DNA of 64,000 bases from NCBI RefSeq assembly GCF_016586355.1, contig NZ_BLYI01000009.1, positions 62,001 through 126,000 of the forward strand, in the 5' to 3' direction. Positions within the stretch are counted from its first letter, which is position 1. The number at the start of each line of letters is the position of its first letter. Under the pieces are notes generated by a model that was not told where the DNA came from, did not search any database, and saw only the letters and a program-made list of their open reading frames with translations. The DNA is from Anaerostipes butyraticus. GTDB taxonomy: Bacteria; Bacillota; Clostridia; Lachnospirales; Lachnospiraceae. Of this stretch, positions 7,522 through 15,050 are shown piece by piece. Position numbers and translations under genes: made by a program.

Positions 7522-9300
7522 TTATAGATCAGAAATAATCTGGATTGCAATCTCTTTTGCTTTGGTGCTTGTAACATCTGCTCCATTCGTTTTTCCAAGA
7601 TAAACACAAAAATACTTCCGCTGGCCGGAAACATCTGCAAATCCTGTAAACCATGCGTCTGTCGTAATTCCATTATCTTTCCCCATGCCGGTTTTCCCAT
7701 AGATTGCAATATCTTTTTCTTTATCCTGTGATGTCAGCATTACCTGCTTTAACCGACTGAGGCTTTCTTTTGAATAAGATGATGTATCCCCAAAGATCCT
7801 TTCCATTACTTCTGTCTGCTCTTTTGGAGATATTTTCAAGGATGATTCAATCCAGAATCCAGTCAGTGCCCTGTTATTATTGTTTGTGTTCTGCTTCCCT
7901 TCCCAGTCAGAAATATCACAATTCCCATAGGACAGCTTGTCCAGTTCTTTCTGCATCCGTTCTTTTCCTATATCGTCAATGACTTCCCTGAAATACCAGA
8001 CACAGGACACACGAAATGCTTCCTCAAAAGAAATATCCTGATTCCAGCCGCTATTCCAGAATTGTTCTCCACTCCATTCGCGGACAGAATGATCTGGATC
8101 AATCACTCCGTTTTCCAAAGCAGTCAGAGAAGATATGATTTTAAAAGTGGAGCAGGGAGATCGCCGTGTCTTCGCCAGATCCTGATTATATATCTGATAA
8201 CGATTTTCCTCCGGTTCATAAATGACGGCGGCGCCATTTAACCCGGCAAAATCATCGGACCAGTCTTTTTCCTCAATCTTTGTTTCTGGTTCTTTTTCTT
8301 TTGTTTCTGCAGATTTCGAATTGGAAGATTCATGATTTCCGCCGGAACACCCGGTAAAAAGAAAAGGAATCAGGAAGACCAGAAAAATGCCAATGGTTTT
8401 CAGCTTCCTGGGATTCATCTTCATTTCTGAAATAATCAATCCTAATAATGTAAAAATAACCCCTAATCCTGACATCCATGTAATCCGTTCGCTAAGAATC
8501 AATACTGAAGTGATAACTGTAATAACTGGTGTCATATAGATATAAATACTGGTTTTTACGGCTCCCAGTTTTTTCACCGCAATATTCCAGGTAACAAAGC
8601 AAAGCGCAGATGCGCCGAGCCCAAGATATAAAATATTTAATAAATTCTTAGGGTCTGCAAACCCTGTAACATCAAAGCGCAGATCAAAAATCCATGCCGC
8701 CGGTATCATAAATAAAATTCCATAGAAAAAAGTTCTTCGTGTTGCCAGAACAACCGGATATCCAAATCCGCTGATCTTCTTTGTTAAAATAGAATAAATC
8801 GCCCAGACAGCTGCCGCAAGGATTGCAAGAAAATCTCCCATCGGATTCAGCTGAAGCTTTGCGCCATTTAAACTGATCATAACAGTTCCTGCCATGGCAA
8901 TGATAAAACCAGCGAAAAAATTAACCCGGAATTTTTCTTCTGAGCCAATAAAAATGTGAGCCAGAATCGCCGTAAAAAATGGTGCAACTGAAATAATCAC
9001 ACCAACATTGGATGCCAGCGTGTAAGTCAGCGCGATATTTTCCAGCAGATAATACAGGCAGATTCCTGACAGACCCGCTGCCGCAAATACGACTTCCTGC
9101 TTCCAGCCGGCAGTTTTCAACCATTTCGGACAGATGATCCAAAGGGCAAGAAATCCCATTACAAACCGGAATACCAGGATTTCAATAGGCTTAAATTCCA
9201 CAAGCAGTATTTTAGTTGATATAAAGGTCGTTCCCCAGATGAGGATTGTAAGCAGCGCAGCTCCATGACCTATGTAATCTTTATTTTTCATCTTTTTCAT
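7522..9300 (-). CDS. EamA-type transporter fused to a lipoprotein-like class D beta-lactamase (592 aa)
   Basis: Residues 1-292 are a ten-helix EamA drug/metabolite transporter. With no stop codon the frame runs into MKMNPRKLKTIGIFL (from residue 293), a complete lipoprotein signal with lipobox FTGC at Cys318. A charged linker and a class D beta-lactamase domain follow: STFK (Ser384, Lys387), SCV (432-434), YGN (458-460), FWIESSLKISP (482-492) and KTG (536-538), all correctly ordered. Both the EamA ends should be cytoplasmic, so the eleventh helix would place the enzyme outside. An internal start at 8424 could give a separate lipoprotein, but only a weak TTAGGA lies upstream. It overlaps the AraC gene by ATGA. 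Confidence 0.85.
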   Translation of the reverse strand: MKKMKNKDYIGHGAALLTILIWGTTFISTKILLVEFKPIEILVFRFVMGFLALWIICPKWLKTAGWKQEVVFAAAGLSGICLYYLLENIALTYTLASNVGVIISVAPFFTAILAHIFIGSEEKFRVNFFAGFIIAMAGTVMISLNGAKLQLNPMGDFLAILAAAVWAIYSILTKKISGFGYPVVLATRRTFFYGILFMIPAAWIFDLRFDVTGFADPKNLLNILYLGLGASALCFVTWNIAVKKLGAVKTSIYIYMTPVITVITSVLILSERITWMSGLGVIFTLLGLIISEMKMNPRKLKTIGIFLVFLIPFLFTGCSGGNHESSNSKSAETKEKEPETKIEEKDWSDDFAGLNGAAVIYEPEENRYQIYNQDLAKTRRSPCSTFKIISSLTALENGVIDPDHSVREWSGEQFWNSGWNQDISFEEAFRVSCVWYFREVIDDIGKERMQKELDKLSYGNCDISDWEGKQNTNNNNRALTGFWIESSLKISPKEQTEVMERIFGDTSSYSKESLSRLKQVMLTSQDKEKDIAIYGKTGMGKDNGITTDAWFTGFADVSGQRKYFCVYLGKTNGADVTSTKAKEIAIQIISDL

Positions 9301-10124
9301 TTCCCTTCTTTTCTTCTATAAAAGATTTGGCGGTAGGCTCCCGGAGCAACTCCGATCAGGCGGCTGAAATAGTTTGTAAAATGACTCTGGTCTGAAAAAC
9401 CTGTCTTTATGGCTACTTCTGCCGGTGCCATTCCCTCTCCCAGCATCTGTTTGGCCTGATGAATTCGGATTGTTTCCAGGTATCGATACGGCGTGATACC
9501 TTTTTCCTTTGCGAACGCACGCAGCAGCGTCGATTTGCTAAGACCCGCATACCTGCTGATTTCTTCCAGGCTGATGTGCTCCGAAAAGTTTTCTTCCATA
9601 AATCTGCAGGCTTTTTCCACTTCTTCTCTGCATGCCGGAATATTTTTATAAAAATTCGGTTCGTATTTCTCAAACAGAGCTGATAAAACCGTTAAAATTT
9701 TTTCTTCTTTCACGAAAGCTTTTTCCTGATCCATTATCATTTCATGTAATAAGCGGAAGCTGCGGATAATTTGTGCATCTGACATAATATGTTTTGAAAA
9801 TCTTGGGAGTTTTCGTTCTCCGGTCATATCCTCTGACAGATCAAGCATCACTGATTCAGGTATGTTCAGTCCCCTGTAATCAAGAAGATTCCGGCCTTTC
9901 TGCGTACAGGCATGATTGTCATAAGGATGAAATATGATCATATCACCTTTTGTGATTATATAGTCTCTGCCGTCACAGGAAAGGCTCCTGCTGCCGTCTT
10001 CCATCAGTCCGAATACATAGTGATCATGAAAATGCTCAGGAAAAGGCCGGGCAATGCCTGTCAGACGATATGCTTCCAGCCTCAATGTTTTATCGTATAC
10101 GATTGTCCTTACTTCTTTCTTCAT
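9297..10124 (-). CDS. AraC-family transcriptional regulator (275 aa)
   Basis: An N-terminal cupin sensing domain (HFHDHYVFGLMEDGSRSL, then DMIIFHPYDNHAC) is followed by two C-terminal helix-turn-helix motifs (ISRYAGLSKSTLLRAF and VAIKTGFSDQSHFTNYF). The start at 10124 has AGGAG upstream; an in-frame codon at 10190 does not. The stop overlaps the transporter-beta-lactamase start as ATGA, so the regulator and fusion are co-translated. AraC regulators placed before EamA exporters are common; the inducer cannot be told from sequence. Confidence 0.88.
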   Translation of the reverse strand: MKKEVRTIVYDKTLRLEAYRLTGIARPFPEHFHDHYVFGLMEDGSRSLSCDGRDYIITKGDMIIFHPYDNHACTQKGRNLLDYRGLNIPESVMLDLSEDMTGERKLPRFSKHIMSDAQIIRSFRLLHEMIMDQEKAFVKEEKILTVLSALFEKYEPNFYKNIPACREEVEKACRFMEENFSEHISLEEISRYAGLSKSTLLRAFAKEKGITPYRYLETIRIHQAKQMLGEGMAPAEVAIKTGFSDQSHFTNYFSRLIGVAPGAYRQIFYRRKEGK

Positions 10125-10244
10125 GTTATCGCTCCTACAGGGGAATATTTTAACATGCGTAGAGAGAAAAGTCTTGTAAAATATCTTCATATATTTTAAT
10201 CAGAAATTTTTCTTTTTATATCAATAACTTGATTTGTAATTTCT

Positions 10245-10312
10245 TTATATTTGCAACTGGTATGTTAAGATCTCAATCCACGCTCCCGCGAGGGGAGCGA
10301 CTGCAAATATAA
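10245..10312. repeat. 11-bp inverted repeat enclosing the orphan CRISPR repeat
   Basis: TTATATTTGCA at 10245-10255 and TGCAAATATAA at 10302-10312 are perfect inverted copies. They enclose 46 bp, of which the last 32 are the CRISPR-type repeat; the right arm abuts it exactly. A further 7-bp inverted repeat, AACCAAT-TATC-ATTGGTT, follows at 10311-10328. Confidence 0.7.
10270..10301 (-). CRISPR. Single orphan repeat of type I-C CRISPR kind
   Basis: On the minus strand the 32 bases begin GTCGCTCCCC, have the inner stem GCTCCC/GGGAGC and end GTGGATTGAGAT. This matches my recollection of type I-C repeats, whose 3' end is usually GGATTGAAAT, so there is one likely change. No second copy occurs at one spacer distance on either side, and no cas gene is in the window. 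It is best read as the remnant of a lost array. Confidence 0.6.
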
Positions 10313-10540
10313 CCAATTATCATTGGTTCATTTTGTTACATATCACTAATTAATTAAATTTATTAATATATCTTATTTTTTATAAGTATATCACGTCCTT
10401 TCTATTACTTATTTTCACTCATATATAACGGTGCGACTCTCTCTAGAAATTTCTGATTGCTTATTGTTCGCACCACTTTATATAATTCCAAGAAACAGAA
10501 AGAGAATTCCTGAAATAATCAAGACCTTAGATCACCTTGT
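10313..10540. other. AT-rich intergenic stretch without a gene
   Basis: No ORF with a ribosome-binding site is visible. It holds an inverted repeat GGTGCGA (10430-10436) / TCGCACC (10468-10474) spaced by 31 bases and the palindrome AGAAATTTCT at 10445-10454 inside it. Function unknown. Confidence 0.5.
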
Positions 10541-10669
10541 TTAGTTCCAGTCTTTCGTCTCACTTATTACTTCTACTTCATCTAATATTAGCTCTGACTC
10601 AAGAAAAAATTTAATCAGTAATTTACATATTTCCCTAACAGTATTTTCATTCTCTTCTCTCGTAAATCA
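10541..10669 (-). pseudogene. Coding-like 41-codon extension beyond the 83-residue gene's UGA stop
   Basis: Directly after the TGA of the neighbouring small gene, the same frame stays open for 41 codons to TAA. The translation is rich in Glu, Leu and Lys and contains NTVREICKLLIKFF and DEVEVISETKDWN. It has no start codon of its own. It looks like the tail of a once longer protein cut by a nonsense mutation, or a readthrough extension. Confidence 0.35.
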
Positions 10670-10918
10670 ATTAAATGGAAGTTCTTTCTCGACCTCCTGT
10701 ATATCATGCGTTTCCTCCGGGGCTCGCCTAATGTATTGATCTATTATATTGCCGGGAATTGGCACATCATGTTCAACCAATAAAGCAATCAATTTTCTGA
10801 TATCTTTATTTTGTTCTTCAATCTTTTCCAAAGCGGCGGAATACTCTGCTCCTAAATAATCCAGCTGTGCAAAGTATTCACTATCTATCTTATATCCTGT
10901 TTTCCTTCGTTTACTCAT
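10667..10918 (-). CDS. Small hypothetical protein (83 aa)
   Basis: The protein begins MSKRRKTGYKID, has a central region of coiled-coil character (YSAALEKIEEQNKDIRKLI) and a Pro-containing segment (EHDVPIPGNII). AGAAAGGA precedes the start. It is soluble, charged and of no family I recognise. It may have been longer: a 41-codon open frame follows its UGA stop. It is 55 bp downstream of the 195-residue gene, with which it may be co-transcribed. Genes of this kind often sit in accessory DNA, and the adjacent CRISPR remnant supports that view. Confidence 0.55.
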   Translation of the reverse strand: MSKRRKTGYKIDSEYFAQLDYLGAEYSAALEKIEEQNKDIRKLIALLVEHDVPIPGNIIDQYIRRAPEETHDIQEVEKELPFN

Positions 10919-10972
10919 TGATTTTCCTTTCTCTTATTTATCTTTTATGGCAAACTCTTCCTTTAAAACATA

Positions 10973-11560
10973 CTACCGGTACATTGTTGTCCTTACTTCT
11001 TTCCATTGTTCTCTTTCATCTCTTTGAGATTTTTTTCGGCATATGATCAATTCTGCCAATGATTTCTTCCGGGTAAATTCCACAGCCTCTTTTAATTCTC
11101 CCACTTCACATGCCTGTAGAGACAGACGCACCTGCAGAAAGAAATCTATTTTTCTGTCTTCCAGAAATGCTTCTGTCAGATTCTTCAATCTGGCATTTTC
11201 TATGTGGAACATCATCCATGATTTCATATTCCGCATAAAAGACAACAATGTGATATGATTCCCTCTATATATTTCTAAATCTTCCATTTCTGCAAAATTT
11301 GAAAGAAATTCATAGTTTTCCAAAAACTTAAAAATATAACAGCTTCTGACTTTGGTATGAGATATAAGATATTTCATAATCTCCGGATCAGACACTTCTT
11401 CTCTGGAGAGATAAACATTTGGCATCAGCATATTCATTGCATGTGCTGTCTGCTCCCATGGAATGGGAATCGTAAGTCTGGATTTCCCTTCTTTTGTGAT
11501 TCCTGAAGATATAGGATCCCTTCTTTTCTCTTCTAGCCTTTTCATGAATGCTTTCAGCAT
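10973..11560 (-). CDS. Hypothetical protein, possibly leucine-rich-repeat-like (195 aa)
   Basis: No family is certain. Residues 80-140 contain repeated hydrophobic spacing (FLSNFAEMEDLEIYRGNHI, then LLSFMRNMKSWMMFHIENA) reminiscent of a short leucine-rich-repeat solenoid. There is no signal peptide. The C-terminus KEVRTTMYR resembles the N-terminus of the AraC regulator (KEVRTIVYD), and 17 bases are identical there in the same frame, so the end of this gene may be a recombination scar. It starts 19 bp after the RNA methyltransferase gene and is probably the third gene of that operon. Confidence 0.5.
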   Translation of the reverse strand: MLKAFMKRLEEKRRDPISSGITKEGKSRLTIPIPWEQTAHAMNMLMPNVYLSREEVSDPEIMKYLISHTKVRSCYIFKFLENYEFLSNFAEMEDLEIYRGNHITLLSFMRNMKSWMMFHIENARLKNLTEAFLEDRKIDFFLQVRLSLQACEVGELKEAVEFTRKKSLAELIICRKKSQRDEREQWKEVRTTMYR

Positions 11561-11579
11561 CCTTTTATCCTCACCTATA

Positions 11580-12413
11580 TTACAAAATTTTATTTTTCCC
11601 TAATTCCCAGAATGCCACTGCGCTTGCTGCCGCCACATTCAATGAATCCACACCATGTGCCATTGGAATTTTTACGGTATAATCACATTCTGCTATGGTT
11701 CCTGCCGCCAGCCCATCTCCTTCTGTTCCAAGAATCAGCGCCAGCTTTTCTTCCGCTGCCAGTTCTGGATCATCAATACGAATAGAATGATCACTTAATG
11801 CCATGGCCGCTGTCTTAAATCCTTCCTTTTTCAAAATTTCCATTCCCTGATCCGGCCAGGACTGTTTCTTGTCAAAAAATGTCCACGGAATCTGGAAGAC
11901 CGTTCCCATGCTTACTCTGGCTGCACGCCGGTACAACGGATTGCTGCATCCTGATGTCAGTAAAACCGCATCGATATTTAAGGCTGCCGCAGAACGGAAA
12001 ATCGCTCCAACATTGGTAGGGTTCATAACATTTTCCAAAACTGCGATTCTTCGTGCATTTCTGCATACTTCTTCTGCCGCCGGCAGTTCTTTGCGGCGCA
12101 TGGCGCAGAGCATTCCTCTCGTCAAAGGAAATCCTGTCAGATTTTTAAGGAGTTCAAATTCTCCCGTATATACCGGTATATCTCCACATTGCTCAATAAT
12201 TTCTTCTGCCTGTCCTGTAATATCCTTTTCTTCCATCAGAATCGAAAGCGGTTCGTATCCTGCGTCAAGCGCAAGCTTGATTACTTTTGGGCTTTCGCAG
12301 ATAAAGATTCCCGTATCCGGTTCATAATAATGCAGCAGCTGTCCCTCTGACAGCCGGGCGTAGATATCTAATTCCGGTGTCTGCAGATTTTCAATTTTTA
12401 CAATATTACCCAT
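11580..12413 (-). CDS. SpoU/TrmH-family RNA 2'-O-methyltransferase (277 aa)
   Basis: The three SPOUT motifs are present: NPTNVGAIFRSAAAL, LGTEGDGL and IPMAHGVDSLNVAAASAV. An N-terminal substrate-recognition domain of about 100 residues precedes them. The enzyme should methylate a ribose in rRNA or tRNA using S-adenosylmethionine from a knotted dimer; the exact target is not evident. I choose the start at 12413 because AAAGGA lies six bases upstream. An alternative start at 12434 overlaps the preceding stop as ATGA. It follows the MazG-like gene directly. Confidence 0.85.
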   Translation of the reverse strand: MGNIVKIENLQTPELDIYARLSEGQLLHYYEPDTGIFICESPKVIKLALDAGYEPLSILMEEKDITGQAEEIIEQCGDIPVYTGEFELLKNLTGFPLTRGMLCAMRRKELPAAEEVCRNARRIAVLENVMNPTNVGAIFRSAAALNIDAVLLTSGCSNPLYRRAARVSMGTVFQIPWTFFDKKQSWPDQGMEILKKEGFKTAAMALSDHSIRIDDPELAAEEKLALILGTEGDGLAAGTIAECDYTVKIPMAHGVDSLNVAAASAVAFWELGKNKIL

Positions 12414-12430
12414 ACACTGTCCTTTGTTTG

Positions 12431-12772
12431 TCATCTTCTTTTCAACTCCGTATATTTTTCTTTGCTTCCATATGCTTTTTCTACCGGATATTTCTCATTA
12501 TTTTTCTTTACTTTGTCTCTTATGATTTCATCCAGATCCAGCCCGCAGGCATCTGCCATCAGAATGCTGTAATTTAATACATCTGCTAATTCTTCCCGTA
12601 TCTGATCCATCTTTTCTTTACAATATACATCTTCGCCGCTCCACTGAAATATTTCCAGCAGTTCTGCAGCTTCCAGGCTGATAGATATTGCCAGATCCTT
12701 TGGGTTATGAAACTGCTTCCAGTTTCTGTCATCCCTGAATTTTAATACCTGATCGATCGTTTCCTGATTCAT
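12431..12772 (-). CDS. MazG-like nucleotide pyrophosphohydrolase (113 aa)
   Basis: This is a compact all-alpha NTP pyrophosphatase. The metal-binding acidic motifs are ISLEAAELLEIFQW and REELADVLNYSI, and the tail NEKYPVEKAYGSKEKYTEL is typical of the short dCTPase/RS21-C6-like branch. It probably hydrolyses non-canonical or excess nucleoside triphosphates to monophosphates. It is the first gene of an operon with the RNA methyltransferase, and its stop lies at the upstream ATG of that gene. Confidence 0.82.
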   Translation of the reverse strand: MNQETIDQVLKFRDDRNWKQFHNPKDLAISISLEAAELLEIFQWSGEDVYCKEKMDQIREELADVLNYSILMADACGLDLDEIIRDKVKKNNEKYPVEKAYGSKEKYTELKRR

Positions 12773-12821
12773 TTTTCCCTCCTTATTCTGATTTTTATTT
12801 TATCATATCCCGGTATAAGAA

Positions 12822-12900
12822 AAAACTCCTGACCTTCCTATGATACATTCTTCAAAAAACTGATTTTCAGAAGAATCTTTCATAGTTGGTCAGGAGTTTT
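12822..12900 (-). terminator. Long hairpin terminator after the first carrier gene
   Basis: AAAACTCCTGACC (12822-12834) pairs perfectly with GGTCAGGAGTTTT (12888-12900). Inside, TATGA/TCATA and ATTCTTC/GAAGAAT extend the stem, giving a nearly 80-base hairpin. A T run follows on the minus strand. Confidence 0.8.
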
Positions 12901-12903
12901 GTT

Positions 12904-13821
12904 TTATCCGAGCAGTGAAACCGACATCATCGAAAGCAGTGGGATTGTCACTGCTGACAGCACTGTAGTAACTGTAAATATTTCCGATGCATATCTGGCA
13001 TCTCTTCCATATTTCTCTGCAAACATAATGGTTGTTGCTCCTGCCGGACAGGCGGTTGCAATAAAGACCGTGAAAGAAATATAAAATTCCAGATGCATCA
13101 AATACAAGACTGCTACACTAGTCAGCGGAAACAGCAGAAGCCTTACAAAACTTACAGAATACAGCCTTACATTTTTCAGACTTTTTAAAATATTAGTCCG
13201 GGCAAGATTGGATCCTGCAACGATCATTGCCAGCGGTGTATTCATATCTGCTATCATCTGAACCGGTTCTGACACAATTTCCGGAAGATGAATCTGCATA
13301 ACAAAACAAAAAACACCGATAAATACGGAAAGGATCGCCGGAGAGACCAGATTCTTCCACGCGGATTTTAAATCACTTCCGCCTCCCATGATCCAGACGC
13401 CATTGGTCCACACCAGAATGTTAAATACTGTAACATAGGCAGTCAGATATAATACGCCTTCTGCCCCCAGAATTCCATCTACCAGTGGAATTCCAATAAA
13501 AGAACAGTTGGAGTAGATCGTACTCATCTTTTCCACAGAAAGGCGGTGGTCATCTCCTTTATAAATAATATTAGCCAGAACGATCATGATGATAAATGCG
13601 ATGATCGAAGCCAGCAGTGTCCATAATAATCCGTAAAAGAATTCTATATTAAAATCCATCTGATATGACTGGAAGATCAGAAGTGGAGATACCAGCATCA
13701 GCAGTAAATTGGACATTTTCTTCGTGGTATTTTCATCAATCAGCCCTGTTTTGCAGGCAATCACACCTCCCATCATGATAATAAACATTTCAACGATTTT
13801 TTCTAATACAACAGCATTCAT
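12904..13821 (-). CDS. Auxin efflux carrier (AEC) family transporter, copy 1 (305 aa)
   Basis: About ten membrane segments in two bundles, with family features such as the N-terminal GGVIACKTGLIDENTTKKMSNLL, the mid-protein PLAMIVAGSNLA and CPAGATTIMFAEKYG near the end. AEC carriers export or import organic anions such as malate; the substrate here is unknown. The start at 13821 makes it 305 residues, the same as its tandem neighbour, although the GGGAGGA site is 14 bases upstream. It has its own terminator, and another lies between the two copies, so each is probably transcribed separately. Confidence 0.85.
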   Translation of the reverse strand: MNAVVLEKIVEMFIIMMGGVIACKTGLIDENTTKKMSNLLLMLVSPLLIFQSYQMDFNIEFFYGLLWTLLASIIAFIIMIVLANIIYKGDDHRLSVEKMSTIYSNCSFIGIPLVDGILGAEGVLYLTAYVTVFNILVWTNGVWIMGGGSDLKSAWKNLVSPAILSVFIGVFCFVMQIHLPEIVSEPVQMIADMNTPLAMIVAGSNLARTNILKSLKNVRLYSVSFVRLLLFPLTSVAVLYLMHLEFYISFTVFIATACPAGATTIMFAEKYGRDARYASEIFTVTTVLSAVTIPLLSMMSVSLLG

Positions 13822-13912
13822 AATATTTTTCAAATTCCTCCCAATTTTTAGTCTAAGGCATATTTTACCACCAGTTGTATACATTAGACAATATTTTTCT
13901 GCAGCATAATAC

Positions 13913-13957
13913 AAAAAAGTGCAGAAAAATCTTTTTCTGATTTCTCCCTGCACTTTT
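13913..13957 (-). terminator. Terminator after the second carrier gene
   Basis: AAAAGTGCAG (from 13915) and CTGCACTTTT (to 13957) form a 10-bp stem; a T run follows on the minus strand. Confidence 0.8.
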
Positions 13958-13969
13958 AAGAAAAATTTT

Positions 13970-14887
13970 TTATGCGAGAATTTTTGCCGCTGCCATAGAC
14001 AATAAAGGAATCGTCACTGCCGATAAAATAGTGGTGACCGTAAATATTTCTGAGGCATATCTGGCATCTCTTCCATATCGTTCTGCAAACATAATCGTGG
14101 TTGCTCCTGCCGGACAGGCGGTTGCGATAAAAACAGTAAATGCAATCTGAAACTCCAGATGCATCAGATACAATGGAATCACACACAGAATCGGAAACAC
14201 AATCAGCCGTATCAAACATACAAAATAGAGTCTTTGATCTTTCAGACTGCTTCTTAAATCGGCCTGGGCAAGATTCGCGCCTGCAATGATCATTGCCAGA
14301 GGAGTGTTCATATCTGCCACCATCTGAATCGGCTCTGACACGATTTCAGGAAGACGAATCTGCAGCAGAAAACACAGTATACCAACAAAGACGGCTATGA
14401 TCGCCGGTGAAATCAGATTTTTCCATGCAGATTTTAGTTCTCCGCCTTCTCCCATGATCCAGATACCATTGGTCCATACCAAAATATTAAACACCGTAAG
14501 ATATGCCGTAAGATAAAAGACTCCCTGGGAGCCCAAAATGCCATCTACCAGCGGAATTCCGATAAATCCACAGTTGGAATAAATAGCTCCGACTTTTTCC
14601 ACCGGTATCCTCTCATCTTTCCCTCTAAACAAAACCCCGGAAAGAACGATCATAAAAGCAAACGTTGCCACAGACGCCAGAAAGGTCCACAAAAGTCCCA
14701 GAAAATATTTCATATTAAAATCAATCTGATAGGACTGGAAAATTAACAGAGGAGAAATCAGCATCAGCAAAAGATCTGACATCTTCTTGGTTGTATTTTC
14801 ATCCACCAGCCTTGTCTTAAAAGCAGTAAACCCTCCTATCATAATAATAAACATTTCAATGATTTTCTCAACGACTACACCCGACAT
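13970..14887 (-). CDS. Auxin efflux carrier (AEC) family transporter, copy 2 (305 aa)
   Basis: This is a close paralogue of the downstream carrier, sharing length, order of membrane segments and the motifs FKTRLVDENTTKKMSDLL, PLAMIIAGANLA and CPAGATTIMFAERYG. The two arose by tandem duplication. Differences gather in the central loops (GKDERIPVEKVG against GDDHRLSVEKMS), which could alter regulation or substrate. No regulator gene is attached. Confidence 0.86.
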   Translation of the reverse strand: MSGVVVEKIIEMFIIMIGGFTAFKTRLVDENTTKKMSDLLLMLISPLLIFQSYQIDFNMKYFLGLLWTFLASVATFAFMIVLSGVLFRGKDERIPVEKVGAIYSNCGFIGIPLVDGILGSQGVFYLTAYLTVFNILVWTNGIWIMGEGGELKSAWKNLISPAIIAVFVGILCFLLQIRLPEIVSEPIQMVADMNTPLAMIIAGANLAQADLRSSLKDQRLYFVCLIRLIVFPILCVIPLYLMHLEFQIAFTVFIATACPAGATTIMFAERYGRDARYASEIFTVTTILSAVTIPLLSMAAAKILA

Positions 14888-14992
14888 TTTTAATTCCCTG
14901 AATACGCCTTTCTATCTAATTTTATCATTTCTCTACGCTATATTGTATCACCCGTACTTTCCTTGTGTAACCTCTATCTTGCTTTTCTTACA

Positions 14993-15039
14993 AAAAAATC
15001 CAGAAGAAAATCTCAACATAAGATTTCTTCTGGGTTTTT
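14993..15039 (-). terminator. Terminator after the hydrolase gene
   Basis: AATCCAGAAGAAAATCT pairs with AGATTTCTTCTGGGTT across a 7-base loop, directly after the hydrolase stop codon. Confidence 0.8.
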
Positions 15040-15050
15040 CTTTTTCAAAT

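Noticed and set aside
10430-10474. Second CRISPR repeat
   Set aside because: GGTGCGA and TCGCACC recall the ends of some type I-C repeats, but the 31 bases between do not match and no GGATTGAAA-like end is present.
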